A DNA stretch of 64,000 nt. It comes from JANQRX01 sp963663975 (lineage in GTDB: Bacteria > Pseudomonadota > Alphaproteobacteria > Rhizobiales > Kaistiaceae). This document shows, piece after piece, positions 28,101 to 37,190 of this stretch. How positions within the stretch are numbered: position 1 is the stretch's first letter; each line of letters opens with the position of its first letter. The stretch covers positions 186,001 through 250,000 of the forward strand of contig CAXXRA010000015.1 in assembly GCA_963663975.2 (NCBI GenBank), in the 5' to 3' direction. A model generated the notes under the pieces. That model was given only the letters and a program-made list of their open reading frames with translations. It ran no database searches and had not been told where the DNA came from. The position numbers and the translations under genes were made by a program.

Positions 28101-28987
28101 ATCAACGCTTCCTCGCGTCGGCCGGCTGCTCGGCAGGTTTGGCGGCCGTTGGACTGCTCGTATGCTGCGCGATACCTGCCGTGGCCCAGCCTCAATGGGG
28201 TGAGCCCGTGCAGATTACGAAGGGCATCGAAGTCAGCACGGTCCAGTTTCTTCAAAACGGTATGCTCTTTATCGCCGCGGGAGACGGCATTCACTTGATA
28301 GACCCAGACGGGACCGGCTCGCGCACGCTTTTCGAACAGGAGGGCACGCGGCGCGCCAACATGAGCCCGGATGGTCAAATGATCGTCCTTGACGACGACC
28401 TGGATATCTTCGTCGCGAACCGGGACGGCAGCGGCGTGAGGCCGATCGCCGACGACCCCGATCTGTTCGAGTTCGCGATCTCGTTCACGCCCGATGGGGA
28501 GAGCATAACTTTTGTGACGATCGATGATGCTCAGGGTATCTATGGGATATGGATCATGAACCCCGATGGGCGAAACAAGCGCAACCTGCGCACGGAAACA
28601 GACATGGCTTTCCGCCATCCTCGCCAGAGTCATGACGGGTCCAAAATCTCGTACTTCTCGGTGGGCAAAGGCGTCAAACCGCAGATTTGGGTTATGGACA
28701 GCGATGGGAGTGAAAGTATCGCGCTGACCAATCCCGGCGAGGACGGAATCTCGCGCCAGGCGAGCTGGAGTTTCGACGGGAGGGGAATTGCCTATTCATC
28801 GAGAAAACTTGGTGACTTCGATATTTGGAGCATGAATGCCGAGGGCGGTGACAAACGTCGCGTCACGCGATTACAGGGGGACGAAGCAAAGCCGGTTTGG
28901 TCCCCTGACGGAACCGCCATCGCTTTCATCTGCGCCGATTGCCGCGGTACGGTGGGCAGTGATCTGTACATTGTCTCAAAAAAGTAG
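28097..28987 (+). CDS. TolB-like beta-propeller exported protein (PD40 repeats)
   Basis: 296 residues with a signal peptide ending AIPAVAQ-PQ. At least five PD40/TolB-type blades: MSPDGQMIVLDDDLDIFVAN, FTPDGESITFVTI, QSHDGSKISYFSV, WSFDGRGIAYSSRKLGDFDI and WSPDGTAIAFICADC. It is shorter than TolB (about 430) and lacks the TolB N-terminal domain, so it is a TolB-like propeller and not TolB itself. It is coupled to the cupredoxin-like gene upstream, which suggests a joint periplasmic function. Confidence 0.75.
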   Translation: MNQRFLASAGCSAGLAAVGLLVCCAIPAVAQPQWGEPVQITKGIEVSTVQFLQNGMLFIAAGDGIHLIDPDGTGSRTLFEQEGTRRANMSPDGQMIVLDDDLDIFVANRDGSGVRPIADDPDLFEFAISFTPDGESITFVTIDDAQGIYGIWIMNPDGRNKRNLRTETDMAFRHPRQSHDGSKISYFSVGKGVKPQIWVMDSDGSESIALTNPGEDGISRQASWSFDGRGIAYSSRKLGDFDIWSMNAEGGDKRRVTRLQGDEAKPVWSPDGTAIAFICADCRGTVGSDLYIVSKK

Positions 28988-29342
28988 ATTTTGCCGGGTG
29001 ATCCGATGGGGCCGGCCCGACGGATCCGTCATTTTTCAACGGGAAATCCGACAATGCGGCCCCACTCTGTGCACGAGCCGTCGTCAAACCTGGCGTCGTC
29101 GTGTGCCGGGACGTGCGTAAGGGCGAACCAGGCGACGGTCGCCCAGTGGCTTGGGCGGCAGTACGCAACCGATGCCTTCGATGGCTTCAGTGGGATAGCT
29201 CGACGGAGTGTTCCCCCGTCTGACAATTGTGCCGCCCCGCGCAGCCTCTCGCGAATTGCATTAAACAAATGCCAGACGCCATCCAATCGTGGTGCGACCG
29301 CGGTCACCGGCAGCGGGCAGGGAGGCGAGGACGCGTACATCG
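28988..29342. other. Intergenic region with a possible minus-strand coding remnant
   Basis: About 355 bases. On the minus strand a frame ending at 29029 reads RRAIPLKPSKASVAYCRPSH and WATVAWFALTHVPAHDDARF, which has protein-like composition, but there is no start signal or known family, so I do not call a gene. The rest should hold the promoter of the helicase gene. Confidence 0.3.
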
Positions 29343-30446
29343 ATGAGATGGTCACCACAGCAGGACACCGCGCTGAAGGCGGTCAAGACATGGCTGGCCG
29401 GTGGTGATGGGCAGGTCTTTCGCCTGTTCGGCTACGCCGGCACGGGCAAGACCACGCTTGCCCGGCACCTCGCCGACACCGCCGCCGGCGAGGTGCTGTT
29501 TGCCGCCTATACCGGCAAGGCGGCCCATGTCATGCGCTCGCGCGGGTGCCGCGGGGCGAGCACCGTGCACAGCCTGATCTACCGCAACCGGGGCGAGGAT
29601 GAGAACGGACCGACTTTTGTTCTGAATCACGATAGCGCGGCGAGCCGGGCGGCGCTGATCATCATCGACGAGTGCTCGATGATCGATGAAGAGATCGGGC
29701 GCGACCTTCTCTCGTTTGGCACGCCGGTGCTGGTCCTGGGCGATCCGGCGCAACTGCCGCCCATAGCCGGTGGTGGATTTTTCACCACGGCGGAGCCGGA
29801 CGTGATGCTGACGGAGGTACATCGGCAGGCCGCTGACGATCCGATCATCCGCATGTCGATGGTGGTTCGTCAGGGCGGACGGCTGGAAACCGGTTCCTTT
29901 GGTGAGAGCCGGATCATCGGTCGCGACGATGTCGACCCGGACGACGTGGTCAACGCCGGCGTCGTGCTGGTCGGGCTCAACGCGACACGCCGGGGCTACA
30001 ACGAACGGATCCGCGAGCTTCTCGGACGCCAGGGCGCGCAGCCGATCGCCGACGACACCCTGGTCTGCCTGCGCAACAATCGCCGCCGGGGCTTGCTCAA
30101 TGGCAGCCTGTGGACCGTTGCCGAGGCCATGCGTCCGCGCCGGGGACTTCTGCGCTACCGCCTGGAACCGCAGGAGGACGCAGGCGGCCGACGCCAGCCA
30201 TTGGTGTCGATCCATCCGGCATTTTTCGCCGATGGCGGCAACGCCGTCGAGGCGCTCACCCCGGCCCAGCGCAAGCGGTCGGACGCGTTCGATTTCGGCT
30301 ATGTCCTGACCGTCCACAAGGCCCAGGGCTCCCAGTGGGACGCGGTCTATCTGTTCGACGAAAGCTATGCCTTCCGCGAGCACCGCGATCGCTGGCTCTA
30401 CACCGGTATCACCCGCGCCGCCCGGCGCCTGACGATCGTCCGCTAG
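29343..30446 (+). CDS. RecD-like ATP-dependent DNA helicase (AAA_30/UvrD C-terminal type)
   Basis: 367 residues of superfamily 1B helicase. Walker A LFGYAGTGKTTLARHLAD, Walker B ALIIIDECSMIDEE, motif III GDPAQLPPIAGGGFF and the C-terminal motif V-VI region VLTVHKAQGSQWDAVYLFDE followed by YTGITRAARRL. It corresponds to the motor part of RecD2 or Dda without extra N-terminal domains. ATG 29343 gives MRWSPQQDTALKAV, the usual opening that includes the Q motif. The stop codon is 13 bp before an IS5 end. Confidence 0.88.
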   Translation: MRWSPQQDTALKAVKTWLAGGDGQVFRLFGYAGTGKTTLARHLADTAAGEVLFAAYTGKAAHVMRSRGCRGASTVHSLIYRNRGEDENGPTFVLNHDSAASRAALIIIDECSMIDEEIGRDLLSFGTPVLVLGDPAQLPPIAGGGFFTTAEPDVMLTEVHRQAADDPIIRMSMVVRQGGRLETGSFGESRIIGRDDVDPDDVVNAGVVLVGLNATRRGYNERIRELLGRQGAQPIADDTLVCLRNNRRRGLLNGSLWTVAEAMRPRRGLLRYRLEPQEDAGGRRQPLVSIHPAFFADGGNAVEALTPAQRKRSDAFDFGYVLTVHKAQGSQWDAVYLFDESYAFREHRDRWLYTGITRAARRLTIVR

Positions 30447-30458
30447 ATGTGATCTAAA

Positions 30459-31750
30459 GGGCACCTCGAAAAATCATGCGACTGACGTGAAACTCGACAG
30501 GTTTGCGGTCCTCGTCGAGAGAAGCGGGGTTGGCGTCTGGGTTTTCAGCCTTCGTCAGTGATTCTCCGCGAGTCTGTTTCCCGTCAATGGGGGCTCCAGG
30601 CAGACTTCTCACCAGAATGCCCATCGTTGGCGCCGAAAGCGTCGAGACGGCCATGGTTCAGGCGGCGCATGGATGTAGGCCATGACTTCAGCCCGCTCCG
30701 GCCGCTCGCCCGTTACAAGCCCGATACGCACCAGCGTCCCGCCCAAGTGGTTGGGCCGGTTTCGACGCGCGCGCGAACGGGCATTGCCGGGCTTGCTCGA
30801 CCGGTCCTCCGGCATTTGTCGCCAAGCCAAACGCCTTGGGCGGTGGATGCGGCTGTTCGGCCCTTCTCCTTCGAGGTCTTGCGCCGGGCTCGATCTGCAC
30901 GCAGGACCACATCGCCGCAGGAACTCGGCCACACGTCCGAGGCCGTGTTGCCGTATTCTCAAGGGCTCCTCAGCTGTCGTGCACCGCCGCGTCGGTCACC
31001 TGGCCACGCCCGCGCATGAGCGCGAAACGCCGGCGAAATCATCACATATGGACATGGTTCAAGAAGCTCGGTCGCTTGCAATCGCTGTCTTTGTCCATCG
31101 CCGTGTACCTGCGATCGCAGGCGCCAGAGCTGGTCCTTCCAGCGCCATAACGGCGTCCGCCATCCTTGATCCGCGCGTTGTCGTCACGGTGCGCTGCTTG
31201 GGGACCGGTACGATCGACGCGTCGATGATCTGGCCGCCCATCGCCAGGTTGCCGACATGCTTCTCCAGATACGTCGAAAAAGGAACAGCGCCGTCGGCCA
31301 TTCCTCGAAGCCGCGTAACCTACTTCCCGGTAGAGCCACACCGTCTTGGCGTACGGGGACCCGCCTCATGACCGAACAATACGATCATGCTACAGATCGA
31401 GAGGCCTTCCGCGATGCCTGGCTCGACTTGGTCGTCACGATCAAGTATATCTCGCAGAGAACGATCGCCTTGAACATCGCCACCGCGACCAACGGCTTTC
31501 GCCCCGCCGGCGACTTCCATCCAGGCAATGCTTGCGCCAGAATGGGCCTACGGGCACCGAAATTCTCACAACTCAGACCACCGAAAAGTCGATCCTGCCG
31601 AAATGGCATCGTTCACCGCGTACAACCGGCATACCGATTCCCGATGTCCAGCCCAATCGACAAACACCAATCAGTTCCCCACATCTCGCGCCTGAACCGT
31701 CCGGATTACAACCTGATGAAGGCTCGGAACAGGGATTTTTAGATGTGCCC
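30459..31750 (-). mobile_element. IS5-family element with an interior interleaved with IS481 sequence
   Basis: Both ends are those of the IS5 copies (GGGCACCTCGAAAAATCATG at 30459; AGGGATTTTTAGATGTGCCC ending 31750). The length, 1,292 bp, equals that of intact copy B, and TAAA is duplicated at 30455-30458 and 31751-31754. The interior alternates blocks of IS5 (antisense) with blocks of the IS481 at 62159-63205 (sense), for example GGTTGGGCCGGTTTCG and TCGCCAAGCCAAACGCCTTG from IS481 next to TTGGCGTCTGGGTTTTC from IS5. No transposase can be read through. The insertion is real; the interior is probably a mixed consensus. Confidence 0.85.
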
Positions 31751-32490
31751 TAAAGGGTGTAGACGTCGAGCAGGGAGGTGAAGAACTTGGCGATGTCCGG
31801 CAGGTTCAGGCTCGGCTGACCAAGCACCACCACCCGGGTGCCGACCGAAACCCGTTTGTAAAGGTCCATGATGTCCTGGTTGACCAGGCGGACGCAGCCG
31901 CTCGATATCGCCTTGCCGATGCTGCGTGGATCGTTGGTGCCGTGCAGCCGATAGAGCGTATCGCGGTTGCCCTCGAAGAGATAAAGCGCCCGCGATCCCA
32001 GCGGGTTGTCCAGACCGCCGGGCATGCCGTTGGCCCATTCGGCCGCCAGCGGGTCGCGCGCGATCATTTCCTTGGGCGGATACCAGCTCGGCCATCTTCG
32101 CTTGGCCTTGATGGTGGCTTCGCCCGCCCAGGCGAATCCGGCCCGTCCCACGCCGATACCGTAGCGCATCGACTTGCCGTCGGCCTTGACCAAATAGAGG
32201 AAGCGCCGGCCGGTATCGACGACGACGGTGCCCGGCTTGTATTCGACGATTCTTGACGGCGTCGTTACGATCTGGCGCTGGTATTGCGCCGCCACCCGGC
32301 CGGTGGGGACGGCCGGTATCTTGATGCTGTTATCGACGAGCGCGCCGTACATGGCCGGCCCACGCTCGACGGTTGGCGTCCGCAGGAGGTCACTGGAAAC
32401 CGAGCAGCCGGCCACAACAACCGCCGCTGCCGCCAGAAAAGCAAATTTGGCCGACCGTGCACTGCCCGCGCCGACAACAACTCGATACAT
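31750..32490 (-). CDS. L,D-transpeptidase (YkuD), lipoprotein
   Basis: 246 residues. The signal region ends in a lipobox (VVVAGCS, cysteine near residue 29), so a lipid-anchored periplasmic enzyme is expected. The YkuD domain (about 85-240) has the catalytic motif HGTNDPRSIGKAISSGCVRL, with histidine and the nucleophilic cysteine in SSGCVRL. It forms 3-3 cross-links or attaches proteins to peptidoglycan. The stop codon TAG lies exactly at the boundary with the IS5 element at 30459-31750; before insertion the same TAG would have been read from host DNA, so the protein is unchanged. Confidence 0.9.
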   Translation of the reverse strand: MYRVVVGAGSARSAKFAFLAAAAVVVAGCSVSSDLLRTPTVERGPAMYGALVDNSIKIPAVPTGRVAAQYQRQIVTTPSRIVEYKPGTVVVDTGRRFLYLVKADGKSMRYGIGVGRAGFAWAGEATIKAKRRWPSWYPPKEMIARDPLAAEWANGMPGGLDNPLGSRALYLFEGNRDTLYRLHGTNDPRSIGKAISSGCVRLVNQDIMDLYKRVSVGTRVVVLGQPSLNLPDIAKFFTSLLDVYTL

Positions 32491-32654
32491 ATTGCCTCCC
32501 GTCGGGCAGCGTTATCGCCGCCTTGCCGACAATTTCGATGTTCGTCCATCAGTCGACGGATGTAAATCCGTCAGACGCCGGGCGACAGGAAAAGACCAAA
32601 CAAGGGCTGATCACGGGGGTGTTATTGAACCGCAAGACCCTGGTCGCGGGTCGC

Positions 32655-33788
32655 TCAGGGCTTCACCGGCGTCTCCGAAGCACTCAGCGCTTCCTCCCGC
32701 AACGCCGGTTTTTTGCTCGGGATCAGCATGCCGATTTCCGTCTGCTGCCCGTAGTAGAACGACGGACCGACGATCCTGACCTCCCGCGCCGCAGGCAGTT
32801 CGGCCAGGATCGCCGTCGGTTCCTGCCGCGAGCGCAGGATCGCGAAGCCGCCGGCGCGGTTGGCCAAGGTTTCCGGATCCTCACTGAGGATCGGCCGTGC
32901 CTTCGGCAACGCGATCAGCGGCTCAGCCAGGCGATGTTGGCGGAGATCGAAGGCCGCGCCCAGGCTCGCGGTTACCGTTTGACCCGAACCGCAGCCGCAG
33001 GAGGGATTGTACTCGCTGCGGTATTTGAAGGCGGTCGGCAGAGTGGAATAAGGCTGGCCGGCGAGCGAAACCATCGCATCGCTCTCCTGGCCGGGGTTTC
33101 TGTGGGTGAACAGCGCCACGTCGGTTCCGGGGCAACGGGCGCGGCAGGTGTGCTCGTCGTTTGTGAACTGGCCCGGCACGGTCGAAAAGCTGATGGGAAA
33201 ATAATAACCGTCGCAGGTGCGCACACACAATGTGCGGTAGGTACCAAAGCCGGTATCGCGGAAAAACGTGTCCTCACCGAACGTTCGCGTCCGTGTCGCC
33301 CCGAACAGCGCGGCGAACAGCCCGGTTCCGTGGGGTGCGGTACGAATCCTCGCCTGTGAGCTGCGACAGCGATTGGCACTCATCGATCGAAGGATCCCGT
33401 TGCGCTCCCGCGAAATCGAGAACGGATCGGTTCGGTGCCGGTTTTGCGCTTCTCTCAGTCGGCGAAGATTGGCCTTCATCTGATCGATGGTGGCCATCAA
33501 CCTTCCGCATTTCGGCGCTGGTTTGCCAGGCTGCAGGAAGAAGCCGCCACGGCAATGCGACCGGCGCGCCTCGGCCGATGCCCTGTCGATTTCGGTCTGC
33601 TGCCGGCGGATGGCGTGGTCGTACTCGCGGTAGTCCTGCCGAGACCGGTTGCCGACGCCCCGCTCCAGCGATATCAGCCGCGCCTCAAGCTGGGTGCAGA
33701 TCGGAGACTGCGCGTGGCCGGGACCCGGCACCGTGGCCAGAACCGCGACGCAGCATGCTGTCAGGGCAAACCGGAACACCAGTGTCAT
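32655..33788 (-). CDS. DUF2865 exported protein
   Basis: 377 residues from ATG 33788 (MTLVFRFALTACCVAVLATV; signal peptide to about PGHA-QS). The family motif YRTLCVRTCDGYYFPISF is present with HTCRARCPGTDVALFTHRNP after it. Residues 25-120 are helical, with charged repeats (EIDRASAEARRSH, MKANLRRLREAQN). The conserved cysteines probably form disulfides in the periplasm. Function unknown; frequent in Rhizobiales-type alphaproteobacteria. The frame is open upstream to 33896, but the signal peptide fixes the start. Confidence 0.8.
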   Translation of the reverse strand: MTLVFRFALTACCVAVLATVPGPGHAQSPICTQLEARLISLERGVGNRSRQDYREYDHAIRRQQTEIDRASAEARRSHCRGGFFLQPGKPAPKCGRLMATIDQMKANLRRLREAQNRHRTDPFSISRERNGILRSMSANRCRSSQARIRTAPHGTGLFAALFGATRTRTFGEDTFFRDTGFGTYRTLCVRTCDGYYFPISFSTVPGQFTNDEHTCRARCPGTDVALFTHRNPGQESDAMVSLAGQPYSTLPTAFKYRSEYNPSCGCGSGQTVTASLGAAFDLRQHRLAEPLIALPKARPILSEDPETLANRAGGFAILRSRQEPTAILAELPAAREVRIVGPSFYYGQQTEIGMLIPSKKPALREEALSASETPVKP

Positions 33789-34110
33789 CAGGTCCTCGGT
33801 CCGCAGCCCCCGCCCGAATAGACTGGCGCCGCTCGCTGGACCCCCCATGACGGACCGGTTCCGGACCGAATCCGGACAGCCTTCCGCCGTGCGCAAGTAT
33901 GCGGACTCGGCGCCTTCGGGTCAAACCGGCCGGCCGTTGGTGACGTGGCGATCGGATTTCGTGGGGCGAGGGTGTCGCCTATGTGGTCGTTCTTGCCCAC
34001 CACCGGCCCACCGGCCCCGATCTTGCGGACTGCGGCCGTCGACCCTGCCATGACGCGGGTCGACGGCCGCACTGAGGATATTCCAGCGGCTTGATGATGA
34101 ATAGCCGCGA
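33789..34110. other. Intergenic region between DUF2865 and DoxX genes
   Basis: About 320 bases without a gene. It should hold the DUF2865 promoter on the minus strand and the 3' end of the doxX transcript. No clear terminator hairpin is seen. Confidence 0.35.
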
Positions 34111-34491
34111 TCACGTTCTGGCGGCGATGCCGCCAACCGGCAGTTGGTCACGATGCGCCCATGCGATGGTTGCGGTGATGATCAACAACACCAACGCCGG
34201 GACCGGGCTTCCGCCGATCAGGAAGAAATGAGAGAGCGTTGCCCCGATCACCGTGGCGGCCAGCAACGCGGCACCCAAGACCTGTATGCCGGGCACAAAC
34301 AGCAGAATTGCGCCGCCCACTTCGATGACGCCGGTCAGATAGCGGAACCACTGTCCCGCACCGATGCCCTCGAAAAGGTCAACCATCATCTCGGCGCCGG
34401 AAAGCTTGGCGAAGCCGGCCGCGAGGAAGGCGAAACCTGCAAGGATTTTCAACGTCAACAGGCCGTATTTCTTGATCGTACCGTGTTCCAT
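34111..34491 (-). CDS. DoxX-family membrane protein
   Basis: 126 residues with four hydrophobic helices: LLTLKILAGFAFLAAGFAKL, YLTGVIEVGGAILLFVPGI, LGAALLAATVIGATLSHFFL and VPALVLLIITATIAWA. The conserved start GFAKLSGAEMMV fits the DoxX-like family. Such proteins sit in the inner membrane and are often controlled by redox or detergent stress. It is transcribed divergently from a LysR regulator, the common arrangement for a regulator and its target. Confidence 0.85.
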   Translation of the reverse strand: MEHGTIKKYGLLTLKILAGFAFLAAGFAKLSGAEMMVDLFEGIGAGQWFRYLTGVIEVGGAILLFVPGIQVLGAALLAATVIGATLSHFFLIGGSPVPALVLLIITATIAWAHRDQLPVGGIAART

Positions 34492-34559
34492 GGGAGGTCC
34501 CCTTTGATGTCGATGGCGGGGATATGGAATTGTTCATCCTTGCACACAATGTCAGATCG

Positions 34560-34576
34560 TGCACAGTAACTGTGCA
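34560..34576. promoter_or_regulatory. Perfect palindrome, candidate LysR operator
   Basis: TGCACAGTAACTGTGCA is a perfect inverted repeat around one base. Its last base is the A of the lysR start codon, and it lies in the divergent doxX-lysR region together with further TGCAC half-sites at 34540 and 34581. A LysR-type regulator repressing itself and controlling doxX would bind here. Confidence 0.5.
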
Positions 34577-35478
34577 TGGATGCACATATCGACAATTGGA
34601 ACGAAATCCGCACCGCGTGGATGGTGGCCCGCCACGGTTCGCTGAGCGCGGCGGCCGCAGCCCTGGGCGTGCACCACGCTACGGTCCTGCGCCACGTCAA
34701 TGCGCTCGAAGACCGTCTGGGGGTCCGCCTGTTCCAGCGCCATTCGCGCGGTTACACACCCACCGATGCAGGCCAGACGCTCCTCCAGGTTGCCACGACC
34801 ACCGCAGAGCAGTTCGATCTCCTGCGCTACCGAGTGCGCAGCCCGGATGCGGCGATCACCGGAAAGCTGATCGTCACCACCCTGCCGGAATTCGCCGACA
34901 GTTTGGTCCCGCTTATCGCGAGCTTCCACCGCGACCACCCCGGTACCCAGATCGAACTCCTCGCCGACAATCGCCGTCTCCGGCTCGAATACGGCGAGGC
35001 ACATATATCCATCCGTGCTGGCCCCGCGCCGACCGAGCCCGACAATATCTCCCGGCCGCTCGGGCAGGCTTCGATCGCGCTCTTCGCGAGTGCTGACTAC
35101 ATCGCCCGTTTTGGCAAACCTGCCATGCACGAGGATACCCGGGGCCACCGTTACATCTCCCTTCTGCGCGTTGACCCACGCTATCGACCGTTCGTCTGGG
35201 TCGAAGAGACGGTCCCCCAGGAACAAATCGTCTTCCGCGGCGGCACCATCCAGGCCATCCGCGCGGCCGCAAAGGCGGGAATGGGAATCGCCCCTTTGAT
35301 CACTTGGGAGCTGTCGCGGGAACCGGGACTGGTTGCGCTCCTCCCGCCCCCCGACGATTGGATCGCGCCGTTGTGGCTGGTCACCCACCGCGACAATCAC
35401 CGCACCCCTAAGGTGCAAGCGATTTATGAGTTTTTCCTGAGGGAGCTCGGCGCCAAGAACCGATCGACGTCCAAGTAA
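34576..35478 (+). CDS. LysR-family transcriptional regulator
   Basis: 300 residues. The N-terminal winged helix (5-63) reads WNEIRTAWMVARHGSLSAAA, AALGVHHATVLRHVNALEDR and LGVRLFQRHSRGYTPTDAG. The effector-binding domain (about 90-295) begins GKLIVTTLPEFADSLVPLIA and contains GMGIAPLITWE. The inducer is unknown. It is divergent from the DoxX gene with 84 bp between starts; the palindrome at 34560 overlaps its own start codon, suggesting autorepression. Confidence 0.9.
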   Translation: MDAHIDNWNEIRTAWMVARHGSLSAAAAALGVHHATVLRHVNALEDRLGVRLFQRHSRGYTPTDAGQTLLQVATTTAEQFDLLRYRVRSPDAAITGKLIVTTLPEFADSLVPLIASFHRDHPGTQIELLADNRRLRLEYGEAHISIRAGPAPTEPDNISRPLGQASIALFASADYIARFGKPAMHEDTRGHRYISLLRVDPRYRPFVWVEETVPQEQIVFRGGTIQAIRAAAKAGMGIAPLITWELSREPGLVALLPPPDDWIAPLWLVTHRDNHRTPKVQAIYEFFLRELGAKNRSTSK

Positions 35479-35539
35479 ACCCAATGGATCCGCGGCCCCG
35501 GCAGGCGGCAACCATGGAAGGTGCGGTTACCGTACTAGT

Positions 35540-35621
35540 GGATCAACCGAGACATTTGAGTCCAAACAAGCTTGTCGATGACTGGCTCATAAAGCATTCT
35601 AATGTCTCGATAAGTTGATCC
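35540..35621. repeat. Short inverted-repeat element between lysR and mltB
   Basis: GGATCAACCGAGACATT at 35540 is mirrored by 35601-35621, whose reverse complement is GGATCAACTTATCGAGACAT plus T, with four extra bases in the second arm. It looks like a small MITE or degenerate IS end pair, 82 bp. Confidence 0.5.
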
Positions 35622-35637
35622 ATCAGCAAAGAATCGA

Positions 35638-35665
35638 GTGGTTCGAAACGATAGATTCGAACCAC
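35638..35665 (-). terminator. Hairpin at the end of the lytic transglycosylase gene
   Basis: GTGGTTCGAA ... TTCGAACCAC forms a ten-base-pair stem with an eight-base loop immediately after the mltB stop codon. Only a weak T-rich stretch follows on the minus strand, so the terminator role is tentative. Confidence 0.45.
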
Positions 35666-36900
35666 TAGGGCAGGCTGGCGATGAGATCGCGGTCGGGAAA
35701 GCACGTCACCGGCCGCCCCATGCTGGACTGCCATCGTCCGACGGCGGCGCGGGTGCGAAACCCCACCAGCCCGTCGGCGCCGCCGACGTCGTAGCCCTGC
35801 GCCTCCAAGTGCTCCTGAAGCCGGCGAACGTCTCCGCGACTGACGCCGGACGTGCTCGTCCACGACCCGGCAAAGGGACGATTGTCGGCCATCCGATCGG
35901 CGAGATGACCGACATAGAGGGCGTAATTGTCGGAGAAATTGTAGTGCTTCAGCGTCTGGAAGTTCTCCGTCACGATGAAAGCCGGGCCGCCGAGGCCGGC
36001 CGGCATGAACAGGAAGCCGTCGCGTCCCCGGCGCACCGGTAGCGGCGATCCGTCGATTGCCTTGATACCGAGGCCCGCCCATTCCGCCATCGGTCGTCCC
36101 TGGTCCGAACCGGCAGAAGTGCAGGAAATCGATTCCGGTACCGCCACCTCCAGCCCCCAGCCCCGTTCCGGCAGCCATCCCTCCTGGCGCAGGAAATTGG
36201 CGATCGAGGCCAGGCTGTCGGGGACCGAGTTCCAGATGTCACGCCGGCCGTCGCCATCGAAATCGACCGCGTAGTGGTGAAACAGGGTCGGCAGAAACTG
36301 GGGTTGCCCCATGGCGCCGGCCCATGAGCTGCCCATTGCCGCCGCCGTGATGTCGCCATCCTCGATAATGCCAAGGGCGGCAACGAGCTCATGCACGTAC
36401 ATCGACTTGCGCCGCCCCATAAAGGCCTGGGTGGCGATCGCCCGGATGGCGTTTTCGGGCTGCTTGATGTCGCCGAAACTGGATTCGCGCCCCCACACCG
36501 CGACGATGATTTCGGCCGGGACACCGTAGCGGGCCTCGACCGCGGCAAGCGTTGTCCGCCAGGTGCCGAGCCGTCGCCGCCCGTGAACGGCGAGATTTTT
36601 CAGCCGCCGTTCGCGGAAATAGGCCGCCGGATTGCCGAACTCCGACTGCCAGGCGATTTCACCGGCTTTCCGTTCGACCCCCGGCGGCCTGAGATCGGGC
36701 AGGTCCCAATCGAGGGTGACGCCGGACAGTGTGGTCTGAAAGGTCCGCCGACTCACGCCCGCCTTTTCGGCCGCGATCAGAACCTCGGCCGTCAGCCAGG
36801 CCTGAAAGTCGGCCTCGACCCGTTGGCGATAAGCCGATTGCCCGGCCTGTGCGGTTGCCGCCACAATGGCAGCACCGAGCAGTGCGATCAGAAAACGCAT
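35665..36900 (-). CDS. Lytic murein transglycosylase B family with peptidoglycan-binding domain
   Basis: 411 residues. Signal peptide 1-19 (ATAQA-GQ). The MltB-type SLT domain spans about 25-325 with the catalytic glutamate in IIVAVWGRESSFGDI and the motifs SSWAGAMGQPQFLPT and YAVDFDGDGRRDIWNSVPDS. A C-terminal PG_binding_1 domain (about 345-408) reads DVRRLQEHLEAQGYDVGGAD and GFRTRAAVGRWQ. The enzyme cleaves the glycan strand to 1,6-anhydromuropeptides in the periplasm. Length and domain order fit the alphaproteobacterial form. Confidence 0.9.
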   Translation of the reverse strand: MRFLIALLGAAIVAATAQAGQSAYRQRVEADFQAWLTAEVLIAAEKAGVSRRTFQTTLSGVTLDWDLPDLRPPGVERKAGEIAWQSEFGNPAAYFRERRLKNLAVHGRRRLGTWRTTLAAVEARYGVPAEIIVAVWGRESSFGDIKQPENAIRAIATQAFMGRRKSMYVHELVAALGIIEDGDITAAAMGSSWAGAMGQPQFLPTLFHHYAVDFDGDGRRDIWNSVPDSLASIANFLRQEGWLPERGWGLEVAVPESISCTSAGSDQGRPMAEWAGLGIKAIDGSPLPVRRGRDGFLFMPAGLGGPAFIVTENFQTLKHYNFSDNYALYVGHLADRMADNRPFAGSWTSTSGVSRGDVRRLQEHLEAQGYDVGGADGLVGFRTRAAVGRWQSSMGRPVTCFPDRDLIASLP

Positions 36901-37190
36901 GGGTCAGATGATCCCCGCCCCAACCAAATTCAGTTGGCGGAGTCTTGTCATGCCGGGGCGGCGCGTTCAACCACGCGGCCGGTCCCCGTACGCTTCCAAC
37001 GCACCGTCGCGAAGCTTGACCTTTCCGGCCGGATGGGCGATGGGACCCAACATGACGGTTGCCCGGCGTTCACGCGCAATTTGCATTTTCGGGATCATTA
37101 TCAGCGCTAGCAACGCGCTGGCTGTGGCCGTCCTCTTTTTGACACCCAAATCGAGACGATCGCCCGGCCGGCGGGCGAGGGACGATTGGC

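Noticed and set aside
30558..31742. Several open frames inside the IS5/IS481 patchwork
   Set aside because: They are random combinations of the two transposon sequences in various frames, with no consistent family match.
35534..35666. A small RNA gene between lysR and mltB
   Set aside because: The two inverted repeats are better explained as a small mobile-element scar and a terminator-like hairpin; no promoter is evident.
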